Assembly: GCF_000340215.1 (NCBI RefSeq)
Contig: NW_006921533.1
Span: 5,234,979-5,298,978 of the forward strand
Source: Pseudocercospora fijiensis CIRAD86
Lineage: Eukaryota > Ascomycota > Dothideomycetes > Mycosphaerellales > Mycosphaerellaceae
Reading direction: 5' to 3'
DNA: 64,000 nucleotides
Shown here: positions 1-11,562 of the stretch, piece after piece
Layout of the letters: every line of letters starts with the position of its first letter
Position numbering within the stretch: position 1 is the stretch's first letter
Notes under the pieces: generated by a model
The model's input: the letters and a program-made list of their open reading frames with translations, nothing else
Told to the model about the DNA's origin: nothing
The model's database searches: none
Translations under genes and position numbers: made by a program

Positions 1-1064
1 CCGTAGCAGAGAGAATGGAGAGCGATAGGTTGCGCATGGCTGCACAGCAAGCTACTGCTGCTGCTGCCGCTGGGAAAATGGTTGGATGAGGACCAGGCTT
101 GTGAAGCTTAGGTGGGCGATGTCCTTGTCTTGCTGTTGAATTCTGTACCATGCAGGCAGCATCATGCCGCAAGGGAGCGAGGCGTTGGAGGAGATCTGCT
201 TCAGTGTTGTATATGCCAGCTTTGCGAACTGTACAGAGCTGAAAGCACGACAGTTGAAATGAACAATGAACAACGTCTGTTCGTTATAAAAAATTCCATG
301 CTTTTGCAAACATTATGCGTGAAGGGCGTTGATAACGCGCACTGTCTAAACGTGAAGCCGTTGTATCTTGAATGAGCCTCTATGCGTAAAGCTATCTGCT
401 GTTTCAAACCAAACTCTCTCAGGAGTCCGTCACTTGTTCCTATCAACCCCTCATCAATCTCATAGTATCTTTCCTCTCTTTTTTCACCGTCTCCAGAGGA
501 AAAGAAAAGAAAATCTGCAAAGCGAAAGCCCAACTTCCACCCTCTTTTTCCGACATTCCCCCAAAAATTCACAATCTCGAACAATTCGTCAATCATTCCA
601 AAGAGCTTCTGAGCTAAATCAATAGCCATCCGCTCAAAAGGACATGTCTGAGCTCCTCAGTCGATGTAATGATTCTGGTCCGGAAAGGTGGAAGGAAGTT
701 GGCCAGCCTTTTCTCCCCCCCCCCCTTTCTTCGTGTCCTTCTATCTTGTATTGTTTTGCAAGATGTGAGATTTTCGACTCGATCGCATACGGTTCTAAGC
801 AGTGCTCTGAACAGCTTGATGGCAGGGTATATGAGAGAGTCTCCAAGCTAGGTATGTCGCGTTTCGCGCGCGAGTTGTGAGGGTGGAATGTTGTGGGATA
901 TGCCGACTCGATCGCAAAGAGCAGGAAGTGATGCTCTAGGCATAGGGCCTTGCGCTGCTTAATGGTTATGTGAGAGTCTAGGCTTGGTTTGTAGTGATGT
1001 GTACGAGGCGATGTGGTGCAATGTCATCATGGTGTGAAGACAGATGTATGTGTGCCCACAAAAT
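1..1064. other. Intergenic, no gene supported
   Basis: Only short overlapping reading frames on both strands, with no recognisable domain or consistent exon structure. A pyrimidine-rich stretch lies near 705-735. The right end is presumably the 3' flank of the minus-strand gene that begins at 2,297. Confidence 0.5.
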
Positions 1065-2297
1065 CTACTGTTTCGGAGCAGTGGGTGTGTCGTCTCGAAG
1101 AGCAGCGGGAAGCGGGTTGCCATGGTGTCGATAGACATCTGTAGCGTTTCGCAAGAACTTCTTGCGCTTCTCGGGATCAGAGCTGTGCTCGTGGCTGATC
1201 ATGCTCATGCCATATTTCTCGCAGGCATTGTTGACGGCAGCTTGATCGAATCGATATCCACTCTTGAGATCACCGCCATATGTGGCATCGCGAGTTGGCC
1301 GAAAAGACTTCTTGACGAGATTGATCTCATCGGGAGTCCAATCCTCCGTGCCAAGTGCCTCGCGTAATCGGTTGCGCTCGTTCCTCAAGCGGTCGATCGT
1401 ATTATAGCCGCCTTCCTTGGTGTTGCGAAGATTCTTCTGCGCTTCCCGATACTTCTCTTCACTCTCATTGAGCTGTCGCTGTAGAAAGGCCTGCTGATGG
1501 TCGGCAAGGTCCTTGGCATCTTTAAGTTTCTTTTCGGAGTCTGCCTTCACAGCCTTGATCTTCTCGTTGTGCTGCTCGAGAGGAATGTTGTTCAGTTCAA
1601 GATACTTGTGCTCCTCTTGCAAACTCAAAAGCTTGGATTGCAAGCTCTCTTTCTCCTTCTCTGCTAGCCGCCTCTTCAGCTTGTTGTTCTCTTCCGTCAA
1701 ACTCTGGATCTTTGCGTCCTTTTTGGCAATCTCCCGGCTCACAGCAACAGGAAGGTCGTACATCGACCTAGCTGTAGGAACCTGTGCCTGGACGGCCGAC
1801 GGTTCGGCTCCTTGCGGTGCTGATGAGCTAGCATCAGTGGCAGGTGAAGCGGAACGGGATGCTGTCTGTTCACGCGAAGACGACTCTCGGTTGCCCAGTG
1901 AGGAACTACCAGCCGATGACGACGCAGTGGACTGATTGGACACACGCCGCTTGGGCGAAGGCTTCTTGTTGTCCTGGCGCTTGGATGGTGGACCTTCGCT
2001 GTCGTCACTCGACTCTTCGCGAGGACGCTTCGCGGCTATATGGCTTGGTGCAGAGATCTCGAGTAGCTTCCAGAGCCATGAAGTCGTCCTGGCTCTAGTG
2101 CCGTGGTAGTGGAGGATGACGTCCATCGCAGAACGGCCTGACAGCTTGAGCGCGATCGACTTCCAGTCTTCGCCGTCCAGAAGCTCCTCAAGCTTGCCGA
2201 GGCGAGATTTGGTCTTCTTTTCGCTTGACAACCGGTTCATGATGTCGCGAAGGGCGCGTGTGACGACATCAGTCTCGCCTTGGGTGAATGAAGACAT
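1065..2297 (-). CDS. Hypothetical coiled-coil protein, 410 aa
   Basis: Single open frame from ATG at 2,297 to TAG at 1,065. Residues about 1-75 are helical and carry a short SANT/Myb-like pattern (GEDWKSIALKLSGRSAMDV). Residues about 90-165 are a low-complexity, Ser/Lys/Arg-rich linker with likely nuclear localisation sequences (AAKRPREESSDD, SKRQDNKKPSPKRR). Residues about 190-300 form a long charged coiled coil. The C-terminus has a second W-containing segment (EDWTPDEINLVKKSFRP). The layout suggests a nuclear scaffold or DNA-associated protein, but this is inference and I recognise no named family. No intron is needed to keep the frame open. Confidence 0.75.
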   Translation of the reverse strand: MSSFTQGETDVVTRALRDIMNRLSSEKKTKSRLGKLEELLDGEDWKSIALKLSGRSAMDVILHYHGTRARTTSWLWKLLEISAPSHIAAKRPREESSDDSEGPPSKRQDNKKPSPKRRVSNQSTASSSAGSSSLGNRESSSREQTASRSASPATDASSSAPQGAEPSAVQAQVPTARSMYDLPVAVSREIAKKDAKIQSLTEENNKLKRRLAEKEKESLQSKLLSLQEEHKYLELNNIPLEQHNEKIKAVKADSEKKLKDAKDLADHQQAFLQRQLNESEEKYREAQKNLRNTKEGGYNTIDRLRNERNRLREALGTEDWTPDEINLVKKSFRPTRDATYGGDLKSGYRFDQAAVNNACEKYGMSMISHEHSSDPEKRKKFLRNATDVYRHHGNPLPAALRDDTPTAPKQ

Positions 2298-4236
2298 TTC
2301 TGATGTTCAAAGCTGTGCTGTTGTGGAAGATAGAGGAGATTTCCGTGGTTCGGAACGGTCGAGTCGAGTGGTGAGAAGTGTGTGAGATTGCAGAGCGCCT
2401 CTAGGGTGGTCGATTGCCAGTTGTGTCGTCGAATGAGATACGCTGGTTGCTGCGGTCAATGGGATGATGCAGAGTCTGAAAAAGATGCTACTGTCCACCG
2501 CTGTGGGGTCGTCGAGGTTGATTTGGGGTGGCTGTTTTGGGTTCGAGTCGTGTGACGGGCGATGGTGGATCCTGGGGTGTTCGATTCAGAAGGGAGAGCA
2601 AGAGGAAGATTGCGAATGTCCCTTCTTGAAGTGCAGCGCAAGATGCTAGCGCGACCTTTCTCGAAGGCGTCCGTGCGAGCATTCACTTGCTTCCGCTTCA
2701 GGCTAGGTACGTCAATCGCGTCTGTCTATTCGTACACGCAGCAGCAGAGCCCACATCAGAAAGTTCGGCAAAGGCTGGCCTTACTACTTCAGGACTAGAC
2801 TTCTAGCAGGTGATGTGGAAGACTCGAACACTTTGCGATCTACCTTCAACTCCTTGCCGCTCCGTCATCTATTTCTTCAACTTTGCCCCTTGGATGGCAC
2901 TTTCGGAATGCCGACAACAGAAGCGGGCTGCGGACAGCATCGTCGGCACCATTGAATATGGACACATCTTGGAGGTTGGATCGTACCCTCGTGCGTCCAG
3001 TGAAGGTGGTGGGTGGCGGTGTTAGCCCACCGTGAGCGTTGAACCAACCTGACACCGACATCAGTCGCCGGGCTTGTGCGCACCGTGTTGGATGACCGCC
3101 AGGACAGTTCGTCTGCTCTTGCATCCACCGACGTGCTCGACTTCAGCGCTGAGATCCGCCATGCCAGTCACGCGGAGTCCTACACCAGGCACGTTTCGCT
3201 CACGGTTGATCGCCGGTGGTAAGGCAGAGGTGAGTGTGGCGTCGTCGCGCGCGGTAGCGAATTGCCGCTCCCTCTTGTCTGCGCACTGGTTTGATCGCTT
3301 GAGTCGAGTGCTGGGGTACTGCTGCTGGTATGTTCTTGGAGATCGGTGCCGGCGCGATACTGTGTACGTTGTCCTGTTGGCACTCATGCTCGTACCGCGA
3401 GAACAGAGCAGTATGGCCCCAGCGACACCGCGCCCACCTGCGACGGCGGCGTGGATGTACTGATATTCTTTGTATAGGCCATCACGCGCATGGCGACAAG
3501 CCGTGCAGTGGAGGCCAAAATGTGTGAAGGCGGAAGTTGTAGCAGATGTGAAAGAATAAAGAATTCAAGAAGAGCTGAGGTCGGGTCGGGACGCAAGGGC
3601 TTGGCAAAGGGAGTCTTCGCGCTCCTCTTGCTCGCAGACCTCGACAGGAGTATATCCGCCGCAAGACCGTGGCCACTCTGCTTCAGGCAATTGTATTTAC
3701 TCGGCATTCCATCGAATATGTCTCTATACACGGATGTGATACGGATAAGAGCGGAGGCCGTCGAGTGTGTCAGGTCCTGGCGGTGGATCTATGGCTGGCA
3801 ATGGCAAGAGCTGGATAGAATACAACCTGGAGCGACGCTATACGGAGCATGTACGGCCAGGACGCAAAGTCTGCACAATATGCGGTGTGTTATAACACGA
3901 TGGAGCGCATTGCGTCTCATCGCGGTGAATCTGCATTCACACAAGCGAAGAGACATGTTTCAACTACAGCTCAGACTTGCAGAATCGCAGCCGATGATGG
4001 TGGAACTCGCTGGTATGTATCAGACACGCATGTTCCCGGACAGCAAACACAACGACCTGTAGGTACAAGGCCTCGTAGGTGAACGTTACTTCCACGCAGA
4101 GCTACCTTGCAGCATTCAAACTTGCTCCATCCCGATTTGTACGAGATCTCAGCCTCTCCTTCCGCCGATTGTCGGACAGCAAAGGCATCTCGCGAGCGGA
4201 CAGAGCTTCATCGTAGATCTGTTCGCACCGATTGCG
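2298..4236. other. Long intergenic stretch without a supported gene
   Basis: Many short ORFs overlap on both strands, the longest about 190 codons at 3,490-4,062 (+). None has a recognisable domain, and base composition is similar in all frames. It may hold untranslated regions, a non-coding RNA or an unrecognised multi-exon gene. Confidence 0.4.
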
Positions 4237-4707
4237 ATGCCTGCTAGACGCGCCGCCCCAGACATCCCAAGATCACAGCCAGACTCTAAGATTGCTAAAA
4301 CCAGCGCAGGCACGGCCTTTCACAATCGTTCTAGCACCGATCCAGCCCTGATGCGTGAGCTCGCCACAGCCAAACAAGCGTTCGAAGAGCAAGAAGAGAC
4401 AATCCGACACCTCGACCAAGAAGCAAGCGATCACGAAACCATAATCTGGCAGCAGCAGCAACAAATTTCTCGCCTCACGAAAGTCCCGTATACAGCGGCA
4501 CAAGACTATGCTGAGGTCCTGGGGCATGCCAATGGAAAGCTGCACGGCGAGCTGGCAGCACTGAAAGATCGAAATAGCATGCTCGAGACCGAGCTGTCCA
4601 TGGCAAGAATGCTGTTCGAGAAGTTGATACCCGCTGAGACGGCGTTGAAAGAGGAGAATGAACGGCTGCGGGCGGCGATAGCATTGTTGCAGATGAAGCA
4701 TGATTAG
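4237..4707 (+). CDS. Small coiled-coil hypothetical protein, 156 aa
   Basis: ATG at 4,237, stop TAG at 4,705-4,707. Residues 1-35 are basic and disordered. From about residue 38 to the end the chain is almost entirely heptad-like helix (ELATAKQAFEEQEETIRHL, then LKEENERLRAAIALLQMKH), interrupted by a short stretch near residues 82-95. There is no basic DNA-binding region ahead of the coiled coil, so a bZIP assignment is not supported. Function is unknown; a self-associating scaffold or adaptor is a guess. Confidence 0.55.
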   Translation: MPARRAAPDIPRSQPDSKIAKTSAGTAFHNRSSTDPALMRELATAKQAFEEQEETIRHLDQEASDHETIIWQQQQQISRLTKVPYTAAQDYAEVLGHANGKLHGELAALKDRNSMLETELSMARMLFEKLIPAETALKEENERLRAAIALLQMKHD

Positions 4708-5156
4708 CGGTTCGTCCACAGCTTGCGAATCGCCAGCCAGTCTTGTCTTAACTTCCAGTATGACTAGAGTAATCTGTTGTTACGCACGCTTCTTGCGATG
4801 TCCGGATCCGAGGCAGGTCCGGTGCGAGGATGTCACTGAGTCACTACCTTTCATCCCATCACGTTGTGTCCCAAAGATTCTCCGTACTGCTGCCTGAAGT
4901 GGTCACCGTCTGCCTGCTTCGTTCTGAGATGGCCACTCGACAACCACCAATCACTCTTTGCCCCTCCACGATGTGTCACCGTGATTGTGGAGTCCCCAGC
5001 TGGAAGGATCAGCACGTCGACCTCAGCTATGGCGCTTTCGTCCACGCCATCGGAGCCTACTGCTGGCCGCCATCGAATCCCAGAGGCTATATCATAGAAG
5101 ATTCACTGCACAAGAGATAGGCCTAACCACCTTGACCGAGCTCTCAACTTCGCACC
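4708..5156. promoter_or_regulatory. Upstream region of the 1,603-aa gene
   Basis: About 450 bp between the coiled-coil gene and the next start codon, with no supported ORF. The start at 5,157 sits in a good fungal context (CACCATGG). No specific promoter element could be identified. Confidence 0.35.
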
Positions 5157-8100
5157 ATGGATCTCTCTACCCTTCTGAACAATGAAGCGGCCACGCTTGC
5201 GCAGTATCTTCGCAACACTGCCTCCCAACACGGCGCCGATGAAGTCACCAGGCTAATCTTGACCGGAATTGAAGAGGAATCCATCCCTCCCAGAGTCTTC
5301 ACGCTCTGGCTCACTGCCGGCGGAGACTGTCAGGCCGTCAGGGCGGGACTGCGGCAGCAAGTCTCCAAATCCGTAACGCATGGCGCTATTGCCAGGCTTG
5401 GAAAGCTCTTTCGCAGCCAACGTGTGGAAGAGGTATGGAACGTGCTGGGTGGCACTTCTGGCGTCGTTGACTACCTCGCATCAACGTCCGTTGCGAACGT
5501 CAAACACTTTTGCCGCGAGATTGGAAGGACGGCGACTTCGAAGGCCGCTCGCGAGACAAGGCAGTCATTGGTTGATGAGCTGTACAAAGAATTAAAGAAC
5601 CGACAATTCCCAAATGCTGTCCTCAAGACTCTGGAAAGGCCATTGGCCGCACATCATCGGAGTTTACTGCCAGCATGCTCGGAAGAAACAGTTCTCTCAA
5701 CCTTGAGCGCTTCGTCGAAACCCGTCAGTGATGGCCTTGGCAAGCTTCCTGGAACGCATATCAGTTCCATCCGTCGTAGGACACTTTCTGCTCTAAGAAA
5801 TGAGGGAATCGAGATTGACAAGACGGCACTGCAGGCCCTCTTGATGATAAAGTCGGACGAATCCCTCTTGTACCGAGGCGAGAGATTGTCTGAAAATACT
5901 GTCTTCTCCTTGGAAGTTTTGCGCGTCCTTTCCGACCGCACATTCACCAAAGTCAGTGAGGCCGAGAGCATTCTCTCGTTCTTGGCTAGGCCGCTCTTCC
6001 AAAGACTTTGGCGTTGTCGATGCAAGCCGGGCATTCTTATCGCAGCCGCCGAATGCTACGTGAAATACTTTACAACGCATCTCAAGCCTTCAGCGCGGCA
6101 CTTGGAACTCGATAACAATAGCGTCGCGACAACAATCATACGTCGATGGTCTCGCCATCCTGAAACATTTGAGGACCACCTCGTAGAGCTTCTTGGCTTG
6201 GCATCGCCTCAACAGAAGATCAACCCTCGGCAAATTCAAGCACTTGTTGCTCTTGTACATTCGTCGATGAAATACAGGCTGTTCCGAATTGTCATGTCCG
6301 TCGCAGCTTGCTTCAAGGTCGACATTGAATCTGAAGACGATCTAAAGAGCCTTGATTTTGCATGGTCATCTGATTTGCTTCTTGCTCTACCAGGGCTCGA
6401 GACCCGACATCTGTTGCAACGCCTCATCAAGGTAAAAGCCGGGGACGTGTTCCAAGCTGGCTTTGCGAATTACGACAAGCGATTTAGCCATGATTCAACG
6501 TTGGTTCTGCTCTGGCTGTCGAAGGATCAACCAGATCTGCTCTCCTCTGCCTCCGAGGTCGTAGAGGAAAGCAAGAAAGAGGCCAGCAAAGCTCGACAGC
6601 AGGAAGAGCGAGCTCGATGGGCATCCTATGCTCTGCATTGTGCAACGGCCTCATGCTCTCTTGACTTATATCGCGAGACGCTACTTTGGGCTAAGACCTA
6701 CACCAGAAACCCAATCACTGTCACTGATATTTACTCCGAAAGCTCAATTCATCGAGAACGCAGCCTCAACCTGCTTTGCGGCTTCGCAGAGAAGGCCGAA
6801 GCTGCTGCAAATACGCCACAGGAAGTATCCGAGTCCGTGCGTAAAGCGAATCGAATCTGTGAAGAGCTACTTCAAACAGCTTGTGAGGCTCTGACTGAAC
6901 CAAGCTTCCAACCGTACCACTGGACTGCTGTAACACAAGTCATGGATCTGGTGGTCCAAAGGAGACTGGAGCGAGTCAATGACCTACAGGATTCGCTGGT
7001 TCTCTCTGATGAGCAGGTTTTCGAAATTATCTGGCAAGACACAGTCGCAGTCTGCCTTAGGATGGAACGCCTAGGTTTAGATGAGAAGCACGCCAACCTG
7101 GGCTTTAACACGGCGGGAGGTCCAATATTGAGCATTCCCGAATTCAGTTCCCATACGCGGCACGTGCTAGTGAAACCACGACCGGCTACCCTACGCTTTA
7201 TAGATATCATTGCCAGACAGCGCGACCAACTCTGGGCCGACTATCGGCCGACTCAATATCCTGCTGCATCAGCCTTGCCGGCTTTGTATCCGAAAGGTCT
7301 GTCGATTGGCTATCTGATTCCTGCTGAGATTGGCAAAGATGGGCTGGGCTACTCGGATACTGCTGTCCCGTACCTGCGAGCTCGGGCAGAGCAAATTGTC
7401 TTCGTCAGGCCCGAAGATGTCCTTTCTGTACAGCTGGACTCGGACGAGACGGAACAAGCCATCGGGCCCTTCCAAGAAGATTGGAAGAAGGCTCTTCAGG
7501 TGTTCGTTGCCAGCAGCTCCGACCACTCATCGGCAGCAATGGCTGCTTGGAAGTACGCAGTGGGACCGCTTTCAGCTCCAAGATTAAATCCTGTTGAAGC
7601 TTTCCTGTTCTGGTCTCCGATCTTCCGGACCTCCCTCTTAGCTCTAGAATTGTATGGGCCTTGGAAAGAGCGGCTGAGTCAACCACCTATATCAGCCTTG
7701 TTCACAATTGAGCCTGACGCGCTGCAGACTGAGTGGAATCCCGATCCTAAATATCTAGAACATGAAGTTAAGTCGCGCAAGCTGGAGCGTACAAGGTTGG
7801 ACGACATGCTTCAGAAGACCTCGCACTACATTGATGACATTAAGTGTGGTCCATGTCATTATGATGCATACATCCCGGCCTACAAGCCGACTTTGATCTG
7901 GAACCGCTTCGAGGGCAAAGCCATGCCAGTGACGATGAAGGAGACGTTAATTGTCGCGGTGATGCTCTATATTGCTGGTCAACACAAGCCGTCTGCGAGC
8001 CTACTACCTAGACCATATCCTTCCGACTCCGCTCCAAGATTTCCAGCCGTTTACCTTGATGGAGAGTTCTTGGACCTCAATGAGCTCCATACCAAATCAA

Positions 8101-9968
8101 TCTGGCGCATTCTTGAGCGATTGTCAAGTGACGTGCCCTACAAACTCCTACTGGAGTTGATCAGAGGCATCATCGCTGCAGCCGATCTCCAAGAAGAGCG
8201 TACTCCCGTGGATGCATTCAAACTGATGATGGTTCTTGTGAAAGGCGACAGACCTCAGATAGGTCTGGAGCTGATCAAAGAAATCGTCCTGGAGCGCCCG
8301 ATGGACAGTTCTTGGCAACGATCTCTCGTAACAAACGGATTGCTCAATGCGCTGCCTAGAGACGTCGCCGAAGCATTCTTGTGCGATCTTGCTGAAGGAA
8401 TGCAGCAGAAGATGAGGGACCAATCCACTCGTAAACAAGAAGCAAGCTCTTCACAAACCCCGCTGATCAAGGTGACCACCATCAAGATGCTTTCCCAGCT
8501 TTTCTCTGGAGCCGAATTCATCGACGAGGAGTCAGCAGTGCGCATTCTCATCTCCCTACTGCGCCGAGCGAGTCATCTCGATGTCCGTGTCTCAGTAATA
8601 GACAGCCTGAGTGACATTCTTGCATCAGCTCAGAGCTCTAAATTAAGGGCTGAAGTCATTGACGCTCTCGAAGAACACGTCGTTCCCGCGATGTCCAGCA
8701 TCAACGAGCGAAAGCCGATGAACGCCTACGATTGGAAACGTGCGGAGACTGATCTTTCCGAGCTATCAGATGTCTACATGGAGAACGATGCTACGGCGAT
8801 GCCACCAATGCTTGCTACAGTGTTCTCTGCGCTGAAAATCGTTGACCTCCGAGATGAGATATTTTCGCGCCTGGTGATTCCCACACTACATGGTTCCATC
8901 CAAAGTAATAAAATCTGGATGACAGCCTTCTCTAGGTACCTCGGTGTGGACCTTGATGAACTTCCCGGCCTGCCTTGCAAAGCACAAATGCTTTTGCGAC
9001 TACTTGATCATCCTGAAGTTCTTGCACTTAGGGAGGTCGAAGTCTGGTTGCAGGCCTGGAACCAAATCTACAGTCCCGCACCCAGAATGCTTGAGGTCAC
9101 AAAGCGCGTACAAGAAGATAGCAAACTTCGCGAGTCAAATGCAGGAAAGCATTGGCTTTCGATGTTCGGACCAAACGCATCCCGATTGATCTACTCGAAA
9201 ACGCTGGTACCACTTTTGAAGTATGAATGGACAGCAAGACACGATGGACCAAGTATTCAGCAGCTACAAAACGTCTTAATGCGCCAAGCAGAAACTATAC
9301 TGCGCAGCTCAGACTCGTCTTTCGGTGATTGGACGGAATTCGTCAGGAGTCTACATGCCCCAATATGGCCCTCGAGTGCCTTCGCCATTTGGTACAAGAA
9401 CGTCAGACCTGTATTGCAAGAACTTGTCACTCAAGTCGAGGCTCTCCGTACACAGCAATGGCAGTGTAACCGGGATCGTTCTCCGCGCATGCTCCCGGGC
9501 ACATTGTTTATGCGTCTTCCGTTGACATTGCCTCCAGATACAGGCCATCACGAAGGTGACCTTACGCAGCTGCATAGCGGCCTCATGACGCTTCTCCAAG
9601 AGCTCTGTTCCTCTCAACGGGTATACGGTGATCGATATAACCAATTCTTCAAGTTTTTGAGAGGCATTGGGTTCAATTCCGATGATATGGTTACGATGGC
9701 GATACGTTTTGGCACTCTGGACGCGTCAGATCTCGCCACTGTACAGAATTGGAACATTCTCAACGACTTGCGGATCGATCTTGGCAAGCAGATTCTCCAA
9801 AACGCGAGTGTTCCAACTTCGAGTGAGATACGAAGGCAAGCGGTAGGAATGGTTCGGAGCTGGTCACAGAGCTTGGATGAGGACACCAGGATGGTCGGCA
9901 TCAGACTTCTTGAAACGAAAGCTGTGCGAGCTGGAAAGAAGCCGTGGTATGTCTCCGTGGAGGATTAG
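5157..9968 (+). CDS. Large helical-repeat protein, 1,603 aa, function unknown
   Basis: One uninterrupted frame of 4.8 kb from CACCATGG to TAG, with no need for introns. The translation is dominated by amphipathic helices with repeated L-x-x-L-L spacing (for example SAVRILISLLRRASHLDV near residues 1,125-1,142), suggesting an ARM/HEAT-like solenoid. The middle (about residues 690-1,000) looks more globular, with a cysteine pair in DIKCGPCHYDAY near residue 900. I see no signal peptide, membrane segment, kinase, GTPase or nuclease motif. Proteins of this kind are usually scaffolds, but I cannot name the family. The length and open frame make it a confident gene, apparently untouched by the RIP damage seen to its right. 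Confidence 0.88.
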   Translation: MDLSTLLNNEAATLAQYLRNTASQHGADEVTRLILTGIEEESIPPRVFTLWLTAGGDCQAVRAGLRQQVSKSVTHGAIARLGKLFRSQRVEEVWNVLGGTSGVVDYLASTSVANVKHFCREIGRTATSKAARETRQSLVDELYKELKNRQFPNAVLKTLERPLAAHHRSLLPACSEETVLSTLSASSKPVSDGLGKLPGTHISSIRRRTLSALRNEGIEIDKTALQALLMIKSDESLLYRGERLSENTVFSLEVLRVLSDRTFTKVSEAESILSFLARPLFQRLWRCRCKPGILIAAAECYVKYFTTHLKPSARHLELDNNSVATTIIRRWSRHPETFEDHLVELLGLASPQQKINPRQIQALVALVHSSMKYRLFRIVMSVAACFKVDIESEDDLKSLDFAWSSDLLLALPGLETRHLLQRLIKVKAGDVFQAGFANYDKRFSHDSTLVLLWLSKDQPDLLSSASEVVEESKKEASKARQQEERARWASYALHCATASCSLDLYRETLLWAKTYTRNPITVTDIYSESSIHRERSLNLLCGFAEKAEAAANTPQEVSESVRKANRICEELLQTACEALTEPSFQPYHWTAVTQVMDLVVQRRLERVNDLQDSLVLSDEQVFEIIWQDTVAVCLRMERLGLDEKHANLGFNTAGGPILSIPEFSSHTRHVLVKPRPATLRFIDIIARQRDQLWADYRPTQYPAASALPALYPKGLSIGYLIPAEIGKDGLGYSDTAVPYLRARAEQIVFVRPEDVLSVQLDSDETEQAIGPFQEDWKKALQVFVASSSDHSSAAMAAWKYAVGPLSAPRLNPVEAFLFWSPIFRTSLLALELYGPWKERLSQPPISALFTIEPDALQTEWNPDPKYLEHEVKSRKLERTRLDDMLQKTSHYIDDIKCGPCHYDAYIPAYKPTLIWNRFEGKAMPVTMKETLIVAVMLYIAGQHKPSASLLPRPYPSDSAPRFPAVYLDGEFLDLNELHTKSIWRILERLSSDVPYKLLLELIRGIIAAADLQEERTPVDAFKLMMVLVKGDRPQIGLELIKEIVLERPMDSSWQRSLVTNGLLNALPRDVAEAFLCDLAEGMQQKMRDQSTRKQEASSSQTPLIKVTTIKMLSQLFSGAEFIDEESAVRILISLLRRASHLDVRVSVIDSLSDILASAQSSKLRAEVIDALEEHVVPAMSSINERKPMNAYDWKRAETDLSELSDVYMENDATAMPPMLATVFSALKIVDLRDEIFSRLVIPTLHGSIQSNKIWMTAFSRYLGVDLDELPGLPCKAQMLLRLLDHPEVLALREVEVWLQAWNQIYSPAPRMLEVTKRVQEDSKLRESNAGKHWLSMFGPNASRLIYSKTLVPLLKYEWTARHDGPSIQQLQNVLMRQAETILRSSDSSFGDWTEFVRSLHAPIWPSSAFAIWYKNVRPVLQELVTQVEALRTQQWQCNRDRSPRMLPGTLFMRLPLTLPPDTGHHEGDLTQLHSGLMTLLQELCSSQRVYGDRYNQFFKFLRGIGFNSDDMVTMAIRFGTLDASDLATVQNWNILNDLRIDLGKQILQNASVPTSSEIRRQAVGMVRSWSQSLDEDTRMVGIRLLETKAVRAGKKPWYVSVED

Positions 9969-10011
9969 TGCGTGTAGGACTATGAGCGGCATCTCAGCAA
10001 CTTCTAGTGGA

Positions 10012-10430
10012 CTACTTCTTTCTTGAGTCAACAGGAATAGCGCAATGGGTTGCTATGGCGAGAGCAGCAGTAGGGCAAGTTAACTTTTTTTCGCAAAGCC
10101 ACGCAGCATAGGCTCGAAAGAGAGGATATTCCTTTCCAAACCATAACTTTCCAGTGAAGAGTACGGTTATGGGCCAAATAAGGAGGCAGTCCCAAGCCAG
10201 TGCAGTCACAGAGCCTTGCCGAAGCCAGGCTCTGCACACTCCTCAAACCGACCGGCCTTGTTCCAGTCATATCTGTGGTTTGCAACCTCGCGCTGGTTGC
10301 GCTCTGGAATTGGAACGTTGAGGCTAAACAACTGTTCCTCGATGTGGTCTACTTGTTGCTTTAGGCGGTCGGCCTTTGCCCTCTGGCGCTCCTTTGTCCG
10401 TCGATTAAATGTAGCTTGGTCTTCTGCCAT
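10012..10430 (-). pseudogene. bZIP-like gene, shortened or decayed
   Basis: ATG at 10,430 opens a 74-codon frame that starts with a basic-plus-leucine stretch (NRRTKERQRAKADRLKQQV, then DHIEEQLFSL), as in fungal bZIP-related proteins, and stops at 10,206. A second frame overlaps it and runs from about 10,239 to 10,012 (DCLLIWPITVLFTGKLWFG, EYPLFRAYAAWLCEKK), resembling the conserved C-terminus that follows bZIP-like regions in some fungal proteins. The two would need a frameshift or unusual splice to join, and the usual 100-200 residue middle is absent. It sits directly beside RIP-affected DNA. My reading is a truncated bZIP relic; two unrelated small ORFs is the alternative. Confidence 0.4.
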
Positions 10431-10479
10431 TACGAGCAGTCGTTAGGGGTTATGTATAGGGTAGTCTATCTCCGTTTCA

Positions 10480-11400
10480 GCCACTTACTGTTTGGGCGCA
10501 AGGAGGTTTTCAGGGTGGCAGGTGGTGGGCTCTTTCTAACTACCACCTTCTACCTTCTACCTTCTACCTTATAACCATTCTATATCGGACTACTACGCGA
10601 CTGGACCCACACAGCTACAGAGCTACACACCTAACTATACTAACCTCCTTGCGCTAGCAAGTGTCCAAGGACAAATATACAAAATCTGTGGAATTATACT
10701 TATAGATTTATACTATAAGCAACTAGCGCTATTTAATGCTATAAATTCGAATACAAGACAATACAGGAGGATACTGTAGAGTATATCCGGCTTTTGGAAA
10801 GAAATTTAAAGAGGTAGAACAGGTAGAATAGAAGATATCCGAGCGAGAACAAGTCGCTAGTAGATTACGCCTAGAGCTAGCTAGCCTACCCTCTCCTTTA
10901 ATAACGCGATATATTTATATCTAGCAAATACTTAGAGGTTAGAGAGCGGCTAATTCTAAGAGAGTACGTAGGTTTCGTTTAATATAAACGGTATTATTTA
11001 GTATTATAATAGAGACAATCCGGACGCTATTCGTACTATAGCGTTTCTTATAGTATAGTATTTTATAATTTTTTATTTCTATATCTTTAGAAATATATAA
11101 TTTACTATATAAGTAAAGATCTCTATTAAACTAATACTACCTAGGTATAGTTCTAATATAACTTTAAGTAAAAATATAGAGTTATTATTATACTATTTAA
11201 CCTATTCTATAGATATATAACGCTAGAATAGCTACTTTACGATATTTGTCCTTACTAATAATCGAGATCGTATTACCTTAGTAATAGACGTATTAAGGAC
11301 GTCCGAGGTAGTTAATAGGTAAGAAATTAGAGAAGATTAGTAGTAGTCGTAGGCGTAGGAAATAGGTGCTCGCGAGGCACTTGTTATATAGACTTGTTAT
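10480..11400. repeat. Small AT-rich RIP island
   Basis: From about 10,500 the composition flips to TA-rich sequence full of TAG and TAA in all frames, matching the block to the right of 31.27 kb. It opens with tandem TACCTTC units near 10,540-10,575. No terminal repeats or coding relic could be recognised. It is most simply a fragment of a repeat that was mutated by RIP. Confidence 0.6.
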
Positions 11401-11562
11401 ACAAATAGAATGTGAGGCAGGGTCTGTATATCCAATAAGCAAGAAAGTGAAAATATTATATACATGAGGGTATCTCGAATATGCATATACGCCCAAGCGC
11501 CGTAATTTTCCCAGCCAAAATTCACTCTTCCCTGCCCTCCCGCTTTCGCCAGTTTTTCTGCT

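Noticed and set aside
3490..4062. 190-codon plus-strand ORF
   Set aside because: No domain, unusual residue composition and several competing ORFs in the same interval; most likely chance.
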